64,000 bases of DNA from Phaeobacter italicus. GTDB taxonomy: Bacteria; Pseudomonadota; Alphaproteobacteria; Rhodobacterales; Rhodobacteraceae. A program made the position numbers and the translations under genes. The notes beneath the pieces were generated by a model. It searched no databases. It saw nothing but the letters and a program-made list of their open reading frames with translations, and was not told the origin of the DNA. The DNA lies in contig NZ_CVRM01000031.1 in the NCBI RefSeq assembly GCF_001258055.1, positions 1 to 64,000 of the forward strand. Direction: 5' to 3'. This document shows, in pieces, positions 1 to 8,467 of the stretch (position 1 is the stretch's first letter; each line of letters opens with the position of its first letter).

Positions 1-54
1 CTCGTCAGGCTCATAACCTGAAGGTCGTAGGTTCAAATCCTACTCCCGCAACCA
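1..54 (+). tRNA. Initiator tRNA-fMet (CAT), 5' truncated by window edge
   Basis: The segment holds the 3' part of the D arm, the anticodon arm with loop CTCATAA (anticodon CAT), the variable region, a T arm with GGTTCAAATCC, and an encoded CCA end at 52-54. The anticodon-stem and acceptor sequences resemble bacterial initiator tRNA rather than elongator tRNA-Met. The 5' acceptor strand lies outside the window. Confidence 0.93.
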
Positions 55-79
55 ATATACAACAAAATACCAATGCTCC

Positions 80-110
80 TAACCTCGCTCCGGCGGGGTT
101 ATTTCTGTTT
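80..110 (+). terminator. Rho-independent terminator after tRNA-fMet
   Basis: A 9-bp stem (80-88 with 93-101, one T-G wobble) with a TCCG loop is followed by TTTCTGTTT. It lies 26 nt after the tRNA CCA end. Confidence 0.75.
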
Positions 111-218
111 GTGAAGGCCAACAAGGCGGAATCAATCCCCAGGACACACTCCGCAGGACCAAGGGAACAAAAAGCCGCCTTTGTGCGTTTTCTCCCGGTG
201 TAGCTGCGGGGGAATGAG

Positions 219-1052
219 ATGGCGATTGCGCCCCAGACTGACGAACTGATCGAAGAAGAGGCAGAACGAGAGATTGTCGAAGAAGGTGTCGGGATCTCTC
301 CCCGTCTGATATTCGAGACCATCCGCCGGGAAGGGGAAGAAGAGCTGGAGCGGCCGGTCAGGGCGCTTTGGTGGTCTGGAATCGCCGCCGGTATTCTGAT
401 CAGCTTCTCGGTTTTGGGAAAATCGCTCTTTCGGGCCTATCTGCCGGAGGCCGACTGGACGCCGCTTGTGGAAAACCTTGGCTACTCGCTTGGGTTTTTG
501 ATGGTCATCCTTGGCCGGATGCAACTGTTTACCGAAAACACAATCACGACCGTGGTTCCAGTCGTCCTGAGACAGGATATGAACAGTTTTGTCCGGACGG
601 CGCGATTGTGGGGCATTGTGCTGGGCGCAAATGTTGTCGGGGCCTTTGTCATCGCTGCCTTCTTCGGCCTCACCCCTGTGCTGAAGCCGGAGTTGCTGGA
701 GGCGATGATCAAGATCAGCGAACATGCCACGGGAATGGAGCCGATGATCGGGCTGATCAGCGGCATCCCCTCTGGTATCTTGATCGCAGCCATTGTTTGG
801 ATGATGCCCTCTGCGCCCAATAACAAGATTGTCCTGGTCGTGATCTTCACCTGGCTGATCGCAGCGGGGGACTTTACCCATATTGTTGCGGGGTCTGTGG
901 AAATGGCTTTGCTGCTTCTTCTTGGAGAGTTGGGGATTGGTCAGGCGGTCTTTGGGTTCTTCCTTCCGGTTCTCATCGGCAATGTCATCGGTGGGACGGT
1001 GGTCTTTACCCTGTTGACCTATGCCCAGATCCGCCCGGAGATCAGGGGCTGA
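219..1052 (+). CDS. Formate/nitrite transporter (FNT) family protein, YfdC-like
   Basis: This is a 277-aa polytopic membrane protein with a charged cytoplasmic N-terminus of about 45 residues, followed by six hydrophobic segments between residues 50 and 270. The segment GYSLGFLMVILGRMQLFTENT and the later ITWLIAAGDFTHIVAGS-like helix match the FNT fold, which forms pentameric channels for small monocarboxylates or anions. The long acidic N-terminus and overall sequence are closer to YfdC than to FocA or NirC, so the substrate is not assigned. It stands alone: a terminator precedes it (80-110) and a strong one follows (1071-1106). The ATG at 219 follows a purine-rich GCGGGGG stretch. Confidence 0.85.
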   Translation: MAIAPQTDELIEEEAEREIVEEGVGISPRLIFETIRREGEEELERPVRALWWSGIAAGILISFSVLGKSLFRAYLPEADWTPLVENLGYSLGFLMVILGRMQLFTENTITTVVPVVLRQDMNSFVRTARLWGIVLGANVVGAFVIAAFFGLTPVLKPELLEAMIKISEHATGMEPMIGLISGIPSGILIAAIVWMMPSAPNNKIVLVVIFTWLIAAGDFTHIVAGSVEMALLLLLGELGIGQAVFGFFLPVLIGNVIGGTVVFTLLTYAQIRPEIRG

Positions 1053-1070
1053 CCAACCCGTTTCAGCCAA

Positions 1071-1106
1071 AGCGGAACCTTGCAGCCAGGTTCCGCGTTT
1101 TCCTTT
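1071..1106 (+). terminator. Rho-independent terminator after the FNT gene
   Basis: Perfect 9-bp stem GCGGAACCT (1072-1080) / AGGTTCCGC (1088-1096) with a 7-nt loop, followed by GTTTTCCTTT. It separates the FNT gene from the small DUF1328 gene. Confidence 0.88.
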
Positions 1107-1131
1107 CGAGTGGTTAGAAAAGGAAAGAACG

Positions 1132-1290
1132 ATGAACTGGGCTATCTTTTTTGCAATGATCGCGATGGGCGCTGGTGTCTTGGCGTTTGGTGGGGCTGCA
1201 GGGGCTGTGGCCGGTGTGGCAAATATCGTCTTTCTGGGTTCGATGTTTTTTCTTGGGCTTGCACTTATTGATCGCACGCTGTGTGACTGA
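1132..1290 (+). CDS. Small DUF1328-family membrane protein
   Basis: This is a 52-aa protein, almost entirely hydrophobic, with two short membrane segments (about residues 3-20 and 25-45) separated by a Gly/Ala-rich stretch containing GFGG/AGAVAGVA-type motifs. That pattern and length match the DUF1328 (YtjA-like) family of small bacterial inner membrane proteins, whose function is unknown. The ATG at 1132 was chosen over an upstream in-frame start because it has an AAAGGAAAG ribosome binding site and because the upstream extension is not hydrophobic and runs through the terminator at 1071-1106. The next gene starts about 100 bp downstream. Confidence 0.8.
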   Translation: MNWAIFFAMIAMGAGVLAFGGAAGAVAGVANIVFLGSMFFLGLALIDRTLCD

Positions 1291-1392
1291 CGGGTGGCGA
1301 GACTGATCCAGCATCTGGTTTGGCTGGCGGCTGATGGCGCAGGCCCCTGCTGGGCGGCGCTGGATACTCATAGATTTTGATGGAGGCTTGAG

Positions 1393-2322
1393 GTGGACGG
1401 AAATACGGACAATATCACCAAAGCCGCCCCACAGCAGGTTGATGAGGCCTCACGTCCGCACCGCCCCGTGGCTGAGAAGGATCCAGCCTGGTTGCGACGT
1501 CTTCCCCGTTGGGCCCGGCTGATGTGGCATGCCTGGCAGCGGATGGACCGTGCGAAGGGCGGCCTATTGGCGGCCGGGGTTGCGTTCTACGGGCTATTGT
1601 CGGTTTTTCCCGGTATGACAGCAGCGGTCGCGCTTTTTGGCATGTTTGCCGACCCTACGGTCATTACGGAACAGTCTGCGTGGCTGACGCGGCTGTTGCC
1701 CCCCTCTGCGGCTGATCTGTTGAATGGCCAGCTGGTAGACGTCGCGATGGAGCGGCCGGATCGGCTGGGATGGGCCGCGATCTTGTCCATCTCTATTGCT
1801 TTCTGGTCCGCGTCCCGTGCTGCCAACAGCCTGATGCAGGGGTTGAATGTCATCTATAATCGGGCAGAGCGGCGCGGCATGGTCATGCTTTATATTCGGC
1901 AGTTGATCATCACCTTTGCCGCCATTGTGGGCGCGCTGTTTTTGGTGCTTGTGGTCGCGGCTATCCCGGCGGCGCTTGCGCTTTTCGGGGATTCGCCGCT
2001 TTTGAGTGACATCGCCCAGGTTGTTCGCTGGCCTTTAATGTTTGTCAGCGGGATGGTGGGGATCTCTCTTTTGTATAGGTTTGGACCTGACAGACGGGGC
2101 GAAGAGTGGCACCGCATCACACCCGGCGCCTTTGTCAGCTGTAGTCTGTGGGTCGCGGGTAGCATCGGGTTTAGCTATTACGTGCGGGTTTTTGGCAGCT
2201 ATAGCGAGACATTTGGCACCTTGTCGGGGGTTGTCCTGCTGCTGACCTGGATGTGGCTCTCTGCTTTTGTGGTGTTGTATGGCGCCGGGATTGACGCTGA
2301 GCGGCCAGAGCACAGGGCCTGA
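1393..2322 (+). CDS. YihY/BrkB family membrane protein
   Basis: This 309-aa inner membrane protein has a cytoplasmic N-terminus of about 45 residues and roughly six membrane segments. The region around residues 55-75 (GGLLAAGVAFYGLLSVFPG) is the hallmark of the YihY/BrkB family, formerly annotated as ribonuclease BN or serum-resistance protein. Its biochemical role is not settled. The start is a GTG at 1393 preceded by GGAG with good spacing. It is convergent with the MFS gene, with only 7 bp between the stops. Confidence 0.88.
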   Translation: MDGNTDNITKAAPQQVDEASRPHRPVAEKDPAWLRRLPRWARLMWHAWQRMDRAKGGLLAAGVAFYGLLSVFPGMTAAVALFGMFADPTVITEQSAWLTRLLPPSAADLLNGQLVDVAMERPDRLGWAAILSISIAFWSASRAANSLMQGLNVIYNRAERRGMVMLYIRQLIITFAAIVGALFLVLVVAAIPAALALFGDSPLLSDIAQVVRWPLMFVSGMVGISLLYRFGPDRRGEEWHRITPGAFVSCSLWVAGSIGFSYYVRVFGSYSETFGTLSGVVLLLTWMWLSAFVVLYGAGIDAERPEHRA

Positions 2323-2329
2323 TCCGTCG

Positions 2330-3592
2330 TCAGCTGGGATCGTCCTGCACCTCTGACAGGCGCGCGCCCAAAGCGGCGCCCGCTCCTGCCATTGCCGCCA
2401 GAACGGCCAATACCAGCGCCGGACCAAAGGCATCTGCGAGCCAGCCGAATGCGCCGCCGCAGAGCAAGAGAACACCGATCATCGAGTTCGAGAGCGCCGT
2501 GTAGAGAGAAGTGTGCCCGTGGGTGTCCATATCCGTGAGATGTGTTTTCCGCCCTGCACGCGCCCCTTGATAGGCCAGCTGGGCCAAGAACAAGAGAGAG
2601 GCCAAAACCCAGCTTGAGATAGGATTGTCGCCAAGCCCACCAAGTGCCGCCGCAAGGCCCAGAACCGCCGCACAGAGAGCGCCCGATGTCATGAGCGTCT
2701 TCCGGCTAGAGCGATCGGAAAACCGACCCCAGATATAGGAAGATGTGATCGCCGCGATCGAAGATGCGAGCATCAACATGCCGAGGTTCGCAACGCCAGT
2801 TTCGCTGGACTGCCCGCCCAACATTACAAGAAACGGTGGTGCCAACGCGGTAGAGATCATCAGGGCCCGTGTCCCGATATAGGTACGGAATTCGTCATCC
2901 TGTTGTAGTGGTTTCACCAGCTCTTCCAGTTGAAAATCACTGTCGGGGTCTGGATCTGCCTCTGGTTCGTCCAGCCGCAGAAAAATGAAAGCCGCGCCAA
3001 TCCACAGAAGACCGGCACAGGCAATGACAACCGAGATCGAGCCGGTGGTTCGTGGCAGGATGTCTGCCCCAAGCCACAGAGCAAACACCAGCACTCCTCC
3101 TGCGCCGATTGTGCCCGCGGTTCCCGAAACCGATCCCCTGCGCCCCTTTGGCACCGTGCGGGCCAGAATATCCTTGTAGCTGCTGGAGCACGCTGCACGC
3201 GCGACGGCCAGCACGGCAAGAAGGCCGAGGATGACCCAACCCGCTGCCGTGCCGGGCAGGGCAATCGCCGCTGCGGCGATCCCAAGGGCGGCCATCCCCT
3301 GTATCGCGGATCCGCCCGCCCAAAAGGGTTTTCGGATCCGCCGCCTCTCGATGTGGCGGGCCAGAGCCAGTTGCGGCAGGAGAGAGCCCGCCTCTCGGAC
3401 TGGCACAAGGATGCCGATCAAAAAGCCGGGTGCGCCGATGGCATTCAAGAGCCAGGCCAAAACTAGCTTGGGGTCAATCAGTCCATCAGCCAGCTTTGTC
3501 GCCGCGAGCGCCGCCACATGTGTCTGTTCCTGTGCTTTGTCGGATTGCGATCCAACTCGGCCACCCTTTGTCTCGCTGCTTCTCTCTGGCAT
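2330..3592 (-). CDS. Major facilitator superfamily transporter
   Basis: This 420-aa protein has about twelve hydrophobic segments arranged as two six-helix halves around a central charged loop (acidic EPEADPDPDSD stretch). That is the architecture of MFS secondary transporters. Residues following the first helices (RHIERRRIRKPFW) form a basic cytoplasmic loop typical of the A-like motif region. The substrate cannot be deduced. The ATG at 3592 was chosen over an upstream in-frame start because the extra 28 residues are polar, Cys/Arg-rich and unlike a membrane protein N-terminus. The region upstream (3593-4202) is non-coding and probably carries its promoter. Confidence 0.8.
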   Translation of the reverse strand: MPERSSETKGGRVGSQSDKAQEQTHVAALAATKLADGLIDPKLVLAWLLNAIGAPGFLIGILVPVREAGSLLPQLALARHIERRRIRKPFWAGGSAIQGMAALGIAAAAIALPGTAAGWVILGLLAVLAVARAACSSSYKDILARTVPKGRRGSVSGTAGTIGAGGVLVFALWLGADILPRTTGSISVVIACAGLLWIGAAFIFLRLDEPEADPDPDSDFQLEELVKPLQQDDEFRTYIGTRALMISTALAPPFLVMLGGQSSETGVANLGMLMLASSIAAITSSYIWGRFSDRSSRKTLMTSGALCAAVLGLAAALGGLGDNPISSWVLASLLFLAQLAYQGARAGRKTHLTDMDTHGHTSLYTALSNSMIGVLLLCGGAFGWLADAFGPALVLAVLAAMAGAGAALGARLSEVQDDPS

Positions 3593-4202
3593 TCGGTTCT
3601 GTGTCCTGATCAATCGTAACAAATAATATTGCTTGCAGCTGCAGATGGCGCGATGGCGTTTCTTGTCCACCCGCATTCAGGCCAATTCCGGTGCCCAAAC
3701 CAAAAACTGCTTTCACAACCAAATACCTATAGCGATTCCCCGAGAGGGTTTTTCCCCCTTGTTTTCAGGCGTTCTGGGCTCGTTTGGTTAACGTGGGCGC
3801 AGGAAACGGATTGTTTCGGGATTCCGAAGTTTTCAAAATCTGAAATCTAATGCGGCCCATGAAGCCTATCTCCCGTGGGCGCTTCTGGGGCGTCGCGATC
3901 GATTGTGGCGCGACTGACACGGCAATGCCTAAATCCGGGCAACCGAAAAGGGGAGGGCGCCGAAGTCGTCGGGATAGTTTTATTAAAAATCAGTTAGTTA
4001 TAAGAAATTTTACGGATTTAACGAGAAAAAGTGGGTAATCTGCGTTTTTTTTGCGATGATGGGGCATCAAAACCCGGGGGGGTTAACGATTTGTTAGTGG
4101 TGTCTTATTCTGCACATGGTTTCGGCCATGTTCAGCAGCATTGCGTCTCATTCCAGCCCTAGCCTTGAAACAAGGTGAGGAAGTGGGAATTTGGAGTGGG
4201 CG
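3593..4202. other. Intergenic region between MFS and protease genes
   Basis: No convincing gene is seen in about 610 bp between two divergent genes. The short open frames here have no ribosome binding site or recognisable protein. A notably AT-rich stretch at about 3975-4032 stands out from the GC-rich surroundings and may hold promoter or regulator sites. I could not assign a specific operator. Confidence 0.5.
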
Positions 4203-4916
4203 ATGAAACGCATTTTTGCTGCTTTGGCGGCATGTCTGCTATTTGGCATGCCTGAAGATGTGGCTGCACAGGAGGTGCAGCCAAGTGTTAAAACCGTGGT
4301 GGGTTGGGAGGCCGTTGGCCGTCTCAATATTTCCGGTCGCAACATGTGCACCGGTGCGCTTGTCGCGCCGGATCTTGTTGTGACTGCTGCGCATTGCCTG
4401 TTTGATCCGGTCACGGGCCAGCAGGTCAATCCAAACGGTATCCGCTTTGAGGCGGGGCTGAACGGTCGCCGGGCCAAGGCGGCGCGGTCTGTCGTCAAGG
4501 CTGTTTTGCACCCGGGCTATCAATACAAACGCAACGCAGACGCCCAACTGGGGCATGACATTGCAATTCTACGCCTTGATAGCCCGATTTCCCGGTTGAT
4601 GATCCAACCATTCAAACTGGCAGGCCAACCCGCGCGTGGTGCTGCCGTGGATGTCCTGTCGTATTCGATGGCACAACAGGACCGCCCAAATCTGGAAAAA
4701 GGCTGTGAAGTGCTCGCACGGCAAAACCAAACGGTCGTGATGACATGCCGGGTTGATTTCGGAGCATCCGGCGCTCCTGTGTTCTCTGTCACGCCAGGGC
4801 GCAAACCGCAGTTGGTTTCTGTGATCTCTGCCAAGGCAGCTATGGGAAAGCGCCGTGTCTCGATTGGGACGACGTTTGATCAAACAGTTCACGCGATGAT
4901 GCGCTCAGCCAGCTGA
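4203..4916 (+). CDS. Secreted trypsin-like (S1 family) serine protease
   Basis: The 237-aa precursor has a Sec signal peptide (basic MKR, hydrophobic core, AAQ cleavage region near residue 22). The catalytic triad is readable: His64 in VTAAHC, Asp119 in GHDIAIL and Ser189 in GASGAPVF. The usual Asp before the catalytic Ser is Ala here, as in glutamyl-endopeptidase-like or other divergent S1 members with GxSG. Cysteines at 49/65 and 168/182 could form two disulfides. The ATG at 4203 has GGAG six bases upstream; a TTG 12 bases earlier is less likely. The gene ends in a terminator and converges on the type I secretion operon, but the substrate is unknown. Confidence 0.85.
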   Translation: MKRIFAALAACLLFGMPEDVAAQEVQPSVKTVVGWEAVGRLNISGRNMCTGALVAPDLVVTAAHCLFDPVTGQQVNPNGIRFEAGLNGRRAKAARSVVKAVLHPGYQYKRNADAQLGHDIAILRLDSPISRLMIQPFKLAGQPARGAAVDVLSYSMAQQDRPNLEKGCEVLARQNQTVVMTCRVDFGASGAPVFSVTPGRKPQLVSVISAKAAMGKRRVSIGTTFDQTVHAMMRSAS

Positions 4917-4941
4917 CCCCATTTCAATGCCCACTCTTTTG

Positions 4942-4973
4942 CAGCTGCGTATCGTCTGATGCGCAGCTGTTTT
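4942..4973 (+). terminator. Terminator after the protease gene
   Basis: Stem CAGCTGCG (4942-4949) / CGCAGCTG (4962-4969) is followed by TTTT. It lies between the convergent protease and HlyD-type genes. The poly-T side serves the plus strand. Confidence 0.7.
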
Positions 4974-4976
4974 GAT

Positions 4977-6146
4977 TCAGGGTTCCCGCAGCGCCTCGCG
5001 CGATTTGTAGAGCGGTTTCAGCAAGTACTGCAGGATGGTCTTTGTTCCGGTCTGCAGCTCGGCGGTGGCGCGCATTCCGGGGCGGATCTCGATTTCCTGC
5101 TGGCGTTCAGTGAACTGAGAACGGTCCACTTTTACCGTCACTCGGTAATAGGGTTCGGCACGTGGATTGCGTTCATCTTCAAAAGTGTCAGCAGAGACAA
5201 AATCCACCTTGCCCCGTAGAGAGCCGTAAATGGTGTAGTCATAGGCCGAAAGCTTGATCGTTGCGTCCTGGCCTGGCTGAACACTTGCGATGTTTTCTGG
5301 CTTCACCCGCGCTTCGACGAACATCTCCTCGCCCAGTGGGATGATTTCGAGGATCTCCTCGCCGGGACGGATGACGCCTCCGATGGTGGTGACCGACAGG
5401 CTGTTGACGATACCAGCCATGGGGGAGGTGATGACAGTCCGCTCCAGTTGGTCACGCGCCAGTCGCAGTTCCTGCCGGTACGATGTCAGCTCGCGCAGGG
5501 TTTTGGAGTAGTCTTCCGCCAACTCCAATTCAGATTGCGTGCCGATTTCATTGTATTTCGCCTGTGCGTCGCTGACGGCCTTCTGGGCCCGGTTCACTTC
5601 GATCAGCGCAACGATCTCTTTCTTGTAGAGCCGCTGCATGTTCGCGTGTTCGTCTTTCAGTTGGTCCAGGATTTCACGCGCGCTTTCCCGGCGGCTGGTG
5701 AAATCCGTCTGACGCGCGTTCAAAAGGGCGCGCTCTGAGGTGTAGATGCCAGGCGAGCGATCGGCGAGCTCTTGAGGAACATCAAAATCAAACGCGCCTT
5801 CCAGTTCAGCTTCCAGCCGGTACTGCTTGATCTCCAGTGCGTCGATGCGGTCCTGGAGGTCGTCGGCGGCGGCTCTGAACTTGGTGTCCTGCAGCCGTGC
5901 GAGGATCTGACCGGCTTTGACCTCATCGCCCTGATGGACGTGCAGCTCTGCAAGAATGCCGCCTTCAAGGTTCTGCACAATCTGGGAACGCGAGGAGGAG
6001 ACCACTTCGCCATCGGCGCGCACGATTTCATCGACCCAGGCAAAGCTTGCCCAAAGCAGGAAAACAACCAACGCTCCTGCCACCAGATAGATGATGCGGC
6101 TGGCCCCGCGGGAGCTTTCGTTGAGATCGAATTCTGTCGACGTCAT
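4977..6146 (-). CDS. HlyD-family type I secretion periplasmic adaptor
   Basis: This 389-aa membrane fusion protein links the inner membrane ABC exporter to the TolC channel. It has a short cytoplasmic N-terminus, one membrane segment (about residues 18-36), a lipoyl-like half motif near residues 42-95 (ADGEVVSSSRSQIVQNLEGG, GDEVKAGQILARL), a long coiled coil (about 95-235), the second lipoyl half (SPMAGIVNSL) and a beta-barrel C-terminal domain. Its ATG overlaps the stop of the ABC exporter gene (ATGA, 6143-6146), so translation is probably coupled. It is the last gene of the adhesin-tolC-ABC-adaptor operon. Confidence 0.93.
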   Translation of the reverse strand: MTSTEFDLNESSRGASRIIYLVAGALVVFLLWASFAWVDEIVRADGEVVSSSRSQIVQNLEGGILAELHVHQGDEVKAGQILARLQDTKFRAAADDLQDRIDALEIKQYRLEAELEGAFDFDVPQELADRSPGIYTSERALLNARQTDFTSRRESAREILDQLKDEHANMQRLYKKEIVALIEVNRAQKAVSDAQAKYNEIGTQSELELAEDYSKTLRELTSYRQELRLARDQLERTVITSPMAGIVNSLSVTTIGGVIRPGEEILEIIPLGEEMFVEARVKPENIASVQPGQDATIKLSAYDYTIYGSLRGKVDFVSADTFEDERNPRAEPYYRVTVKVDRSQFTERQQEIEIRPGMRATAELQTGTKTILQYLLKPLYKSREALREP

Positions 6147-8467
6147 TTGCCTTCCCCGGCGGCCAGATGCGCCAGAACCTGATCACGCGGGCCATCCACA
6201 ACCATTCGGCCAGACTGCAAGATCAGCGTGCGATTGGTGAGGGAGAGAATGGGCATGCGGTGGGTCGCGATCACGGTCGTGCGCCCTTCTAGCCAAGTCT
6301 CCAGCCTGCTTACCAATGTCCGTTCCAGCGTCTGGTCCAGTGCCGCTGTCGGCTCATCCAGCAAGACGATCGACGGGTTTTGCAGCCACAGGCGCGCCCA
6401 GCCAATGGACTGACGCTGACCGATGGACAGGCCGCCACCGCCGTCGAGGATTTCAAGATCAAGCCCCTTGTGGTGATTGCGTACATGTGCACCAAGGCCA
6501 GCGAAATCCAGGGCGGTCATCAGCCGTTCGTCATCGCGTTCCAGCTGGTTCAGGTTGAGGTTCTCGCGCAGGGTGCCTGCAAACAGGCGCACGTCCTGGC
6601 TGAGATAGCCAATGTGGCGACGCAGGTCGCGAGGGTCGATCTGGCTCATGTCGGTGCCATCGATCATGACCCGGCCCCGGTCCGGGGCGTAAAGGCCTGA
6701 CATCAGCTTGAGCAATGTGGATTTTCCGGAACCATTGACGCCAAGAACGGCGACGCGCTGACCCGGTGTCACCGCAACTCCCGGCACATCCAGAGTGGGT
6801 GCGCCATCTTCGTCATAACGGAACATGACCTCGCGCAGTTCAAACCGGCCTTGCAGGCTGTCCCGGCGCAGATAGGTGCGCTCGTCTTCTTTTTCCTGAG
6901 CCGAATTCGCGATCGCGTCGAGCCCTTCCAGTGCGGCCTTGACGTTGCTCCAGCGGGCCAATGTCGCGGCGAACTGTGTCAGGGGCGCAAGCGTGCGGCT
7001 GGTCAGAATGCCGGTGGCAATGATTGTCCCGACTGTGAACTCTCCGGCGAACACCATCAATGTGCCAACAACAACAGAGCCGATATAGGTGGCCTGCTGG
7101 ACGCCCTGCGACCAATGGGTTAGGGCGCTCGCCAGTCGACGCTGCTCGGTTGCGGCATGGGTCGACAGGGTGTTCAGCTCATCCCACAGACGCAGCACTC
7201 GGTCTTCGCCACGTTGGCTCTTCAACGTGTCCAGCTCGTTGACCACCTCATGCAAAAGCCGACCTGCCTTGGCATTTGCGCCTTGGGTCTGGCGGGTCAG
7301 CGCAATCATGCGCTTCTGCATGAAATACGCAGGCAAAAGCATCAAAACGCCGCCTGCGATAATGATCCAGACAATTGGTCCCGCGATAGAGGCAACCAGC
7401 AGCAGGAACACGGCGATGAACGGAATGTCTGCTAGGGTTGAGATTGTGGTGGACGTAAAGAACTCCCGAACCGAGCCGAAATCCCGCATCGCAGCAAAAA
7501 GACCGGATGGTGGCAGGGGTTTTTTGTCCGAACGCATACCGATCAGGCGGCGCATCAGGTTGTTTTGCACAGACAATTCGATCTGTCTGCCTGCCGCATC
7601 GGTCAAGCGGGCACGAGCAAGCTTCAGCAGGGCCTCCAGCATGATCGCCAGAAAGGCGCCGATCGCCAGCACCCACAGCGTGGCGTGCGACTGATGCGGA
7701 ACGACCCGGTCATAAACTTGCAGCGAAAACAAGGCGACTGACACAGCAAGGATATTCGCAACCAACGAGCCAAGCATGATCTCGCCCACCTGACGGCGAT
7801 ATTTGGGGAATTCTCCCCAGAACCAGTGATCGCTTTCAAGCTGCGGAGTGTGGCGCGCGGCAATCTGTTTGAGAGAATTGCGTGCGCCCAGGGTCGTGCC
7901 GGTGAAATACGGGCCAAACTCGCCAACCGGGACTTCGGCCTGGTTGTCATGGCATGTGGTGTCATAGATGACGACCGTATCGCGGCTTTGCGAGATGACC
8001 AGAACGCATTGGCCGTTGTTCATCATCGCGAGCGCAGGCCAGCTTTCCGCAACGAGGGGTACGTTGTGGTTGATCTGGGCCTGCATCCCCGTGGTCTGCA
8101 ATGCGCGCGCCAGTGAATCAACGGAGACATCGCTCGGGTCGTTGCGCCACATGAACTCAGCGACATCACTCAGCGGAACATTGGTGCCCTTGAGCGATGC
8201 AAAGGTCGCAATCAGTGCCGCACGATGTTGGATCCGGGCGGTTGCGTCCTCGATCAGTGCGCTGACTTCTCCCACGTTGCCATCATCCAGCAGGCCCGTC
8301 AGATCAAGATTTCCGGGCGCTTGTTGCGGGGCGGATGGGGAAACGGCGTGGCTTGGGTGATGGCCTGCGTCTGTATCAACTGCACGCAGCGCGGGCTTGC
8401 CATCGCGGGGCGCAGGGGGAACGGAGCGCAGCATCGTTTGATCCGTTGGACGATTGGAGTTGCTCAA
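6143..8467 (-). CDS. Type I secretion ABC permease/ATPase, LapB-like
   Basis: This 774-aa exporter has an N-terminal C39-like domain (about residues 75-215), six membrane helices (about 235-515) and an ATPase domain (about 545-770). The Walker A GVNGSGKS is at 576-583, the signature is LSIGQRQSIGWAR, the Walker B is SIVLLDEPTAALD and the switch histidine is in IATHR. The C39-like domain lacks a catalytic Cys at the expected N-terminal position, as in non-processing exporters of large adhesins and RTX proteins. The start is a TTG whose TGA overlap with the upstream tolC-like gene (TTGA) suggests coupled translation; an ATG 33 bases downstream is the alternative. Confidence 0.92.
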   Translation of the reverse strand: MSNSNRPTDQTMLRSVPPAPRDGKPALRAVDTDAGHHPSHAVSPSAPQQAPGNLDLTGLLDDGNVGEVSALIEDATARIQHRAALIATFASLKGTNVPLSDVAEFMWRNDPSDVSVDSLARALQTTGMQAQINHNVPLVAESWPALAMMNNGQCVLVISQSRDTVVIYDTTCHDNQAEVPVGEFGPYFTGTTLGARNSLKQIAARHTPQLESDHWFWGEFPKYRRQVGEIMLGSLVANILAVSVALFSLQVYDRVVPHQSHATLWVLAIGAFLAIMLEALLKLARARLTDAAGRQIELSVQNNLMRRLIGMRSDKKPLPPSGLFAAMRDFGSVREFFTSTTISTLADIPFIAVFLLLVASIAGPIVWIIIAGGVLMLLPAYFMQKRMIALTRQTQGANAKAGRLLHEVVNELDTLKSQRGEDRVLRLWDELNTLSTHAATEQRRLASALTHWSQGVQQATYIGSVVVGTLMVFAGEFTVGTIIATGILTSRTLAPLTQFAATLARWSNVKAALEGLDAIANSAQEKEDERTYLRRDSLQGRFELREVMFRYDEDGAPTLDVPGVAVTPGQRVAVLGVNGSGKSTLLKLMSGLYAPDRGRVMIDGTDMSQIDPRDLRRHIGYLSQDVRLFAGTLRENLNLNQLERDDERLMTALDFAGLGAHVRNHHKGLDLEILDGGGGLSIGQRQSIGWARLWLQNPSIVLLDEPTAALDQTLERTLVSRLETWLEGRTTVIATHRMPILSLTNRTLILQSGRMVVDGPRDQVLAHLAAGEGK

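Noticed and set aside
132-1277. A 381-aa antisense frame across the FNT gene.
   Set aside because: It spans a strong terminator and has no recognisable protein; the plus-strand FNT gene explains the region.
3850-4038. A 62-codon plus-strand open frame in the gap before the protease gene.
   Set aside because: No ribosome binding site, no recognisable product, and it runs through the AT-rich patch.
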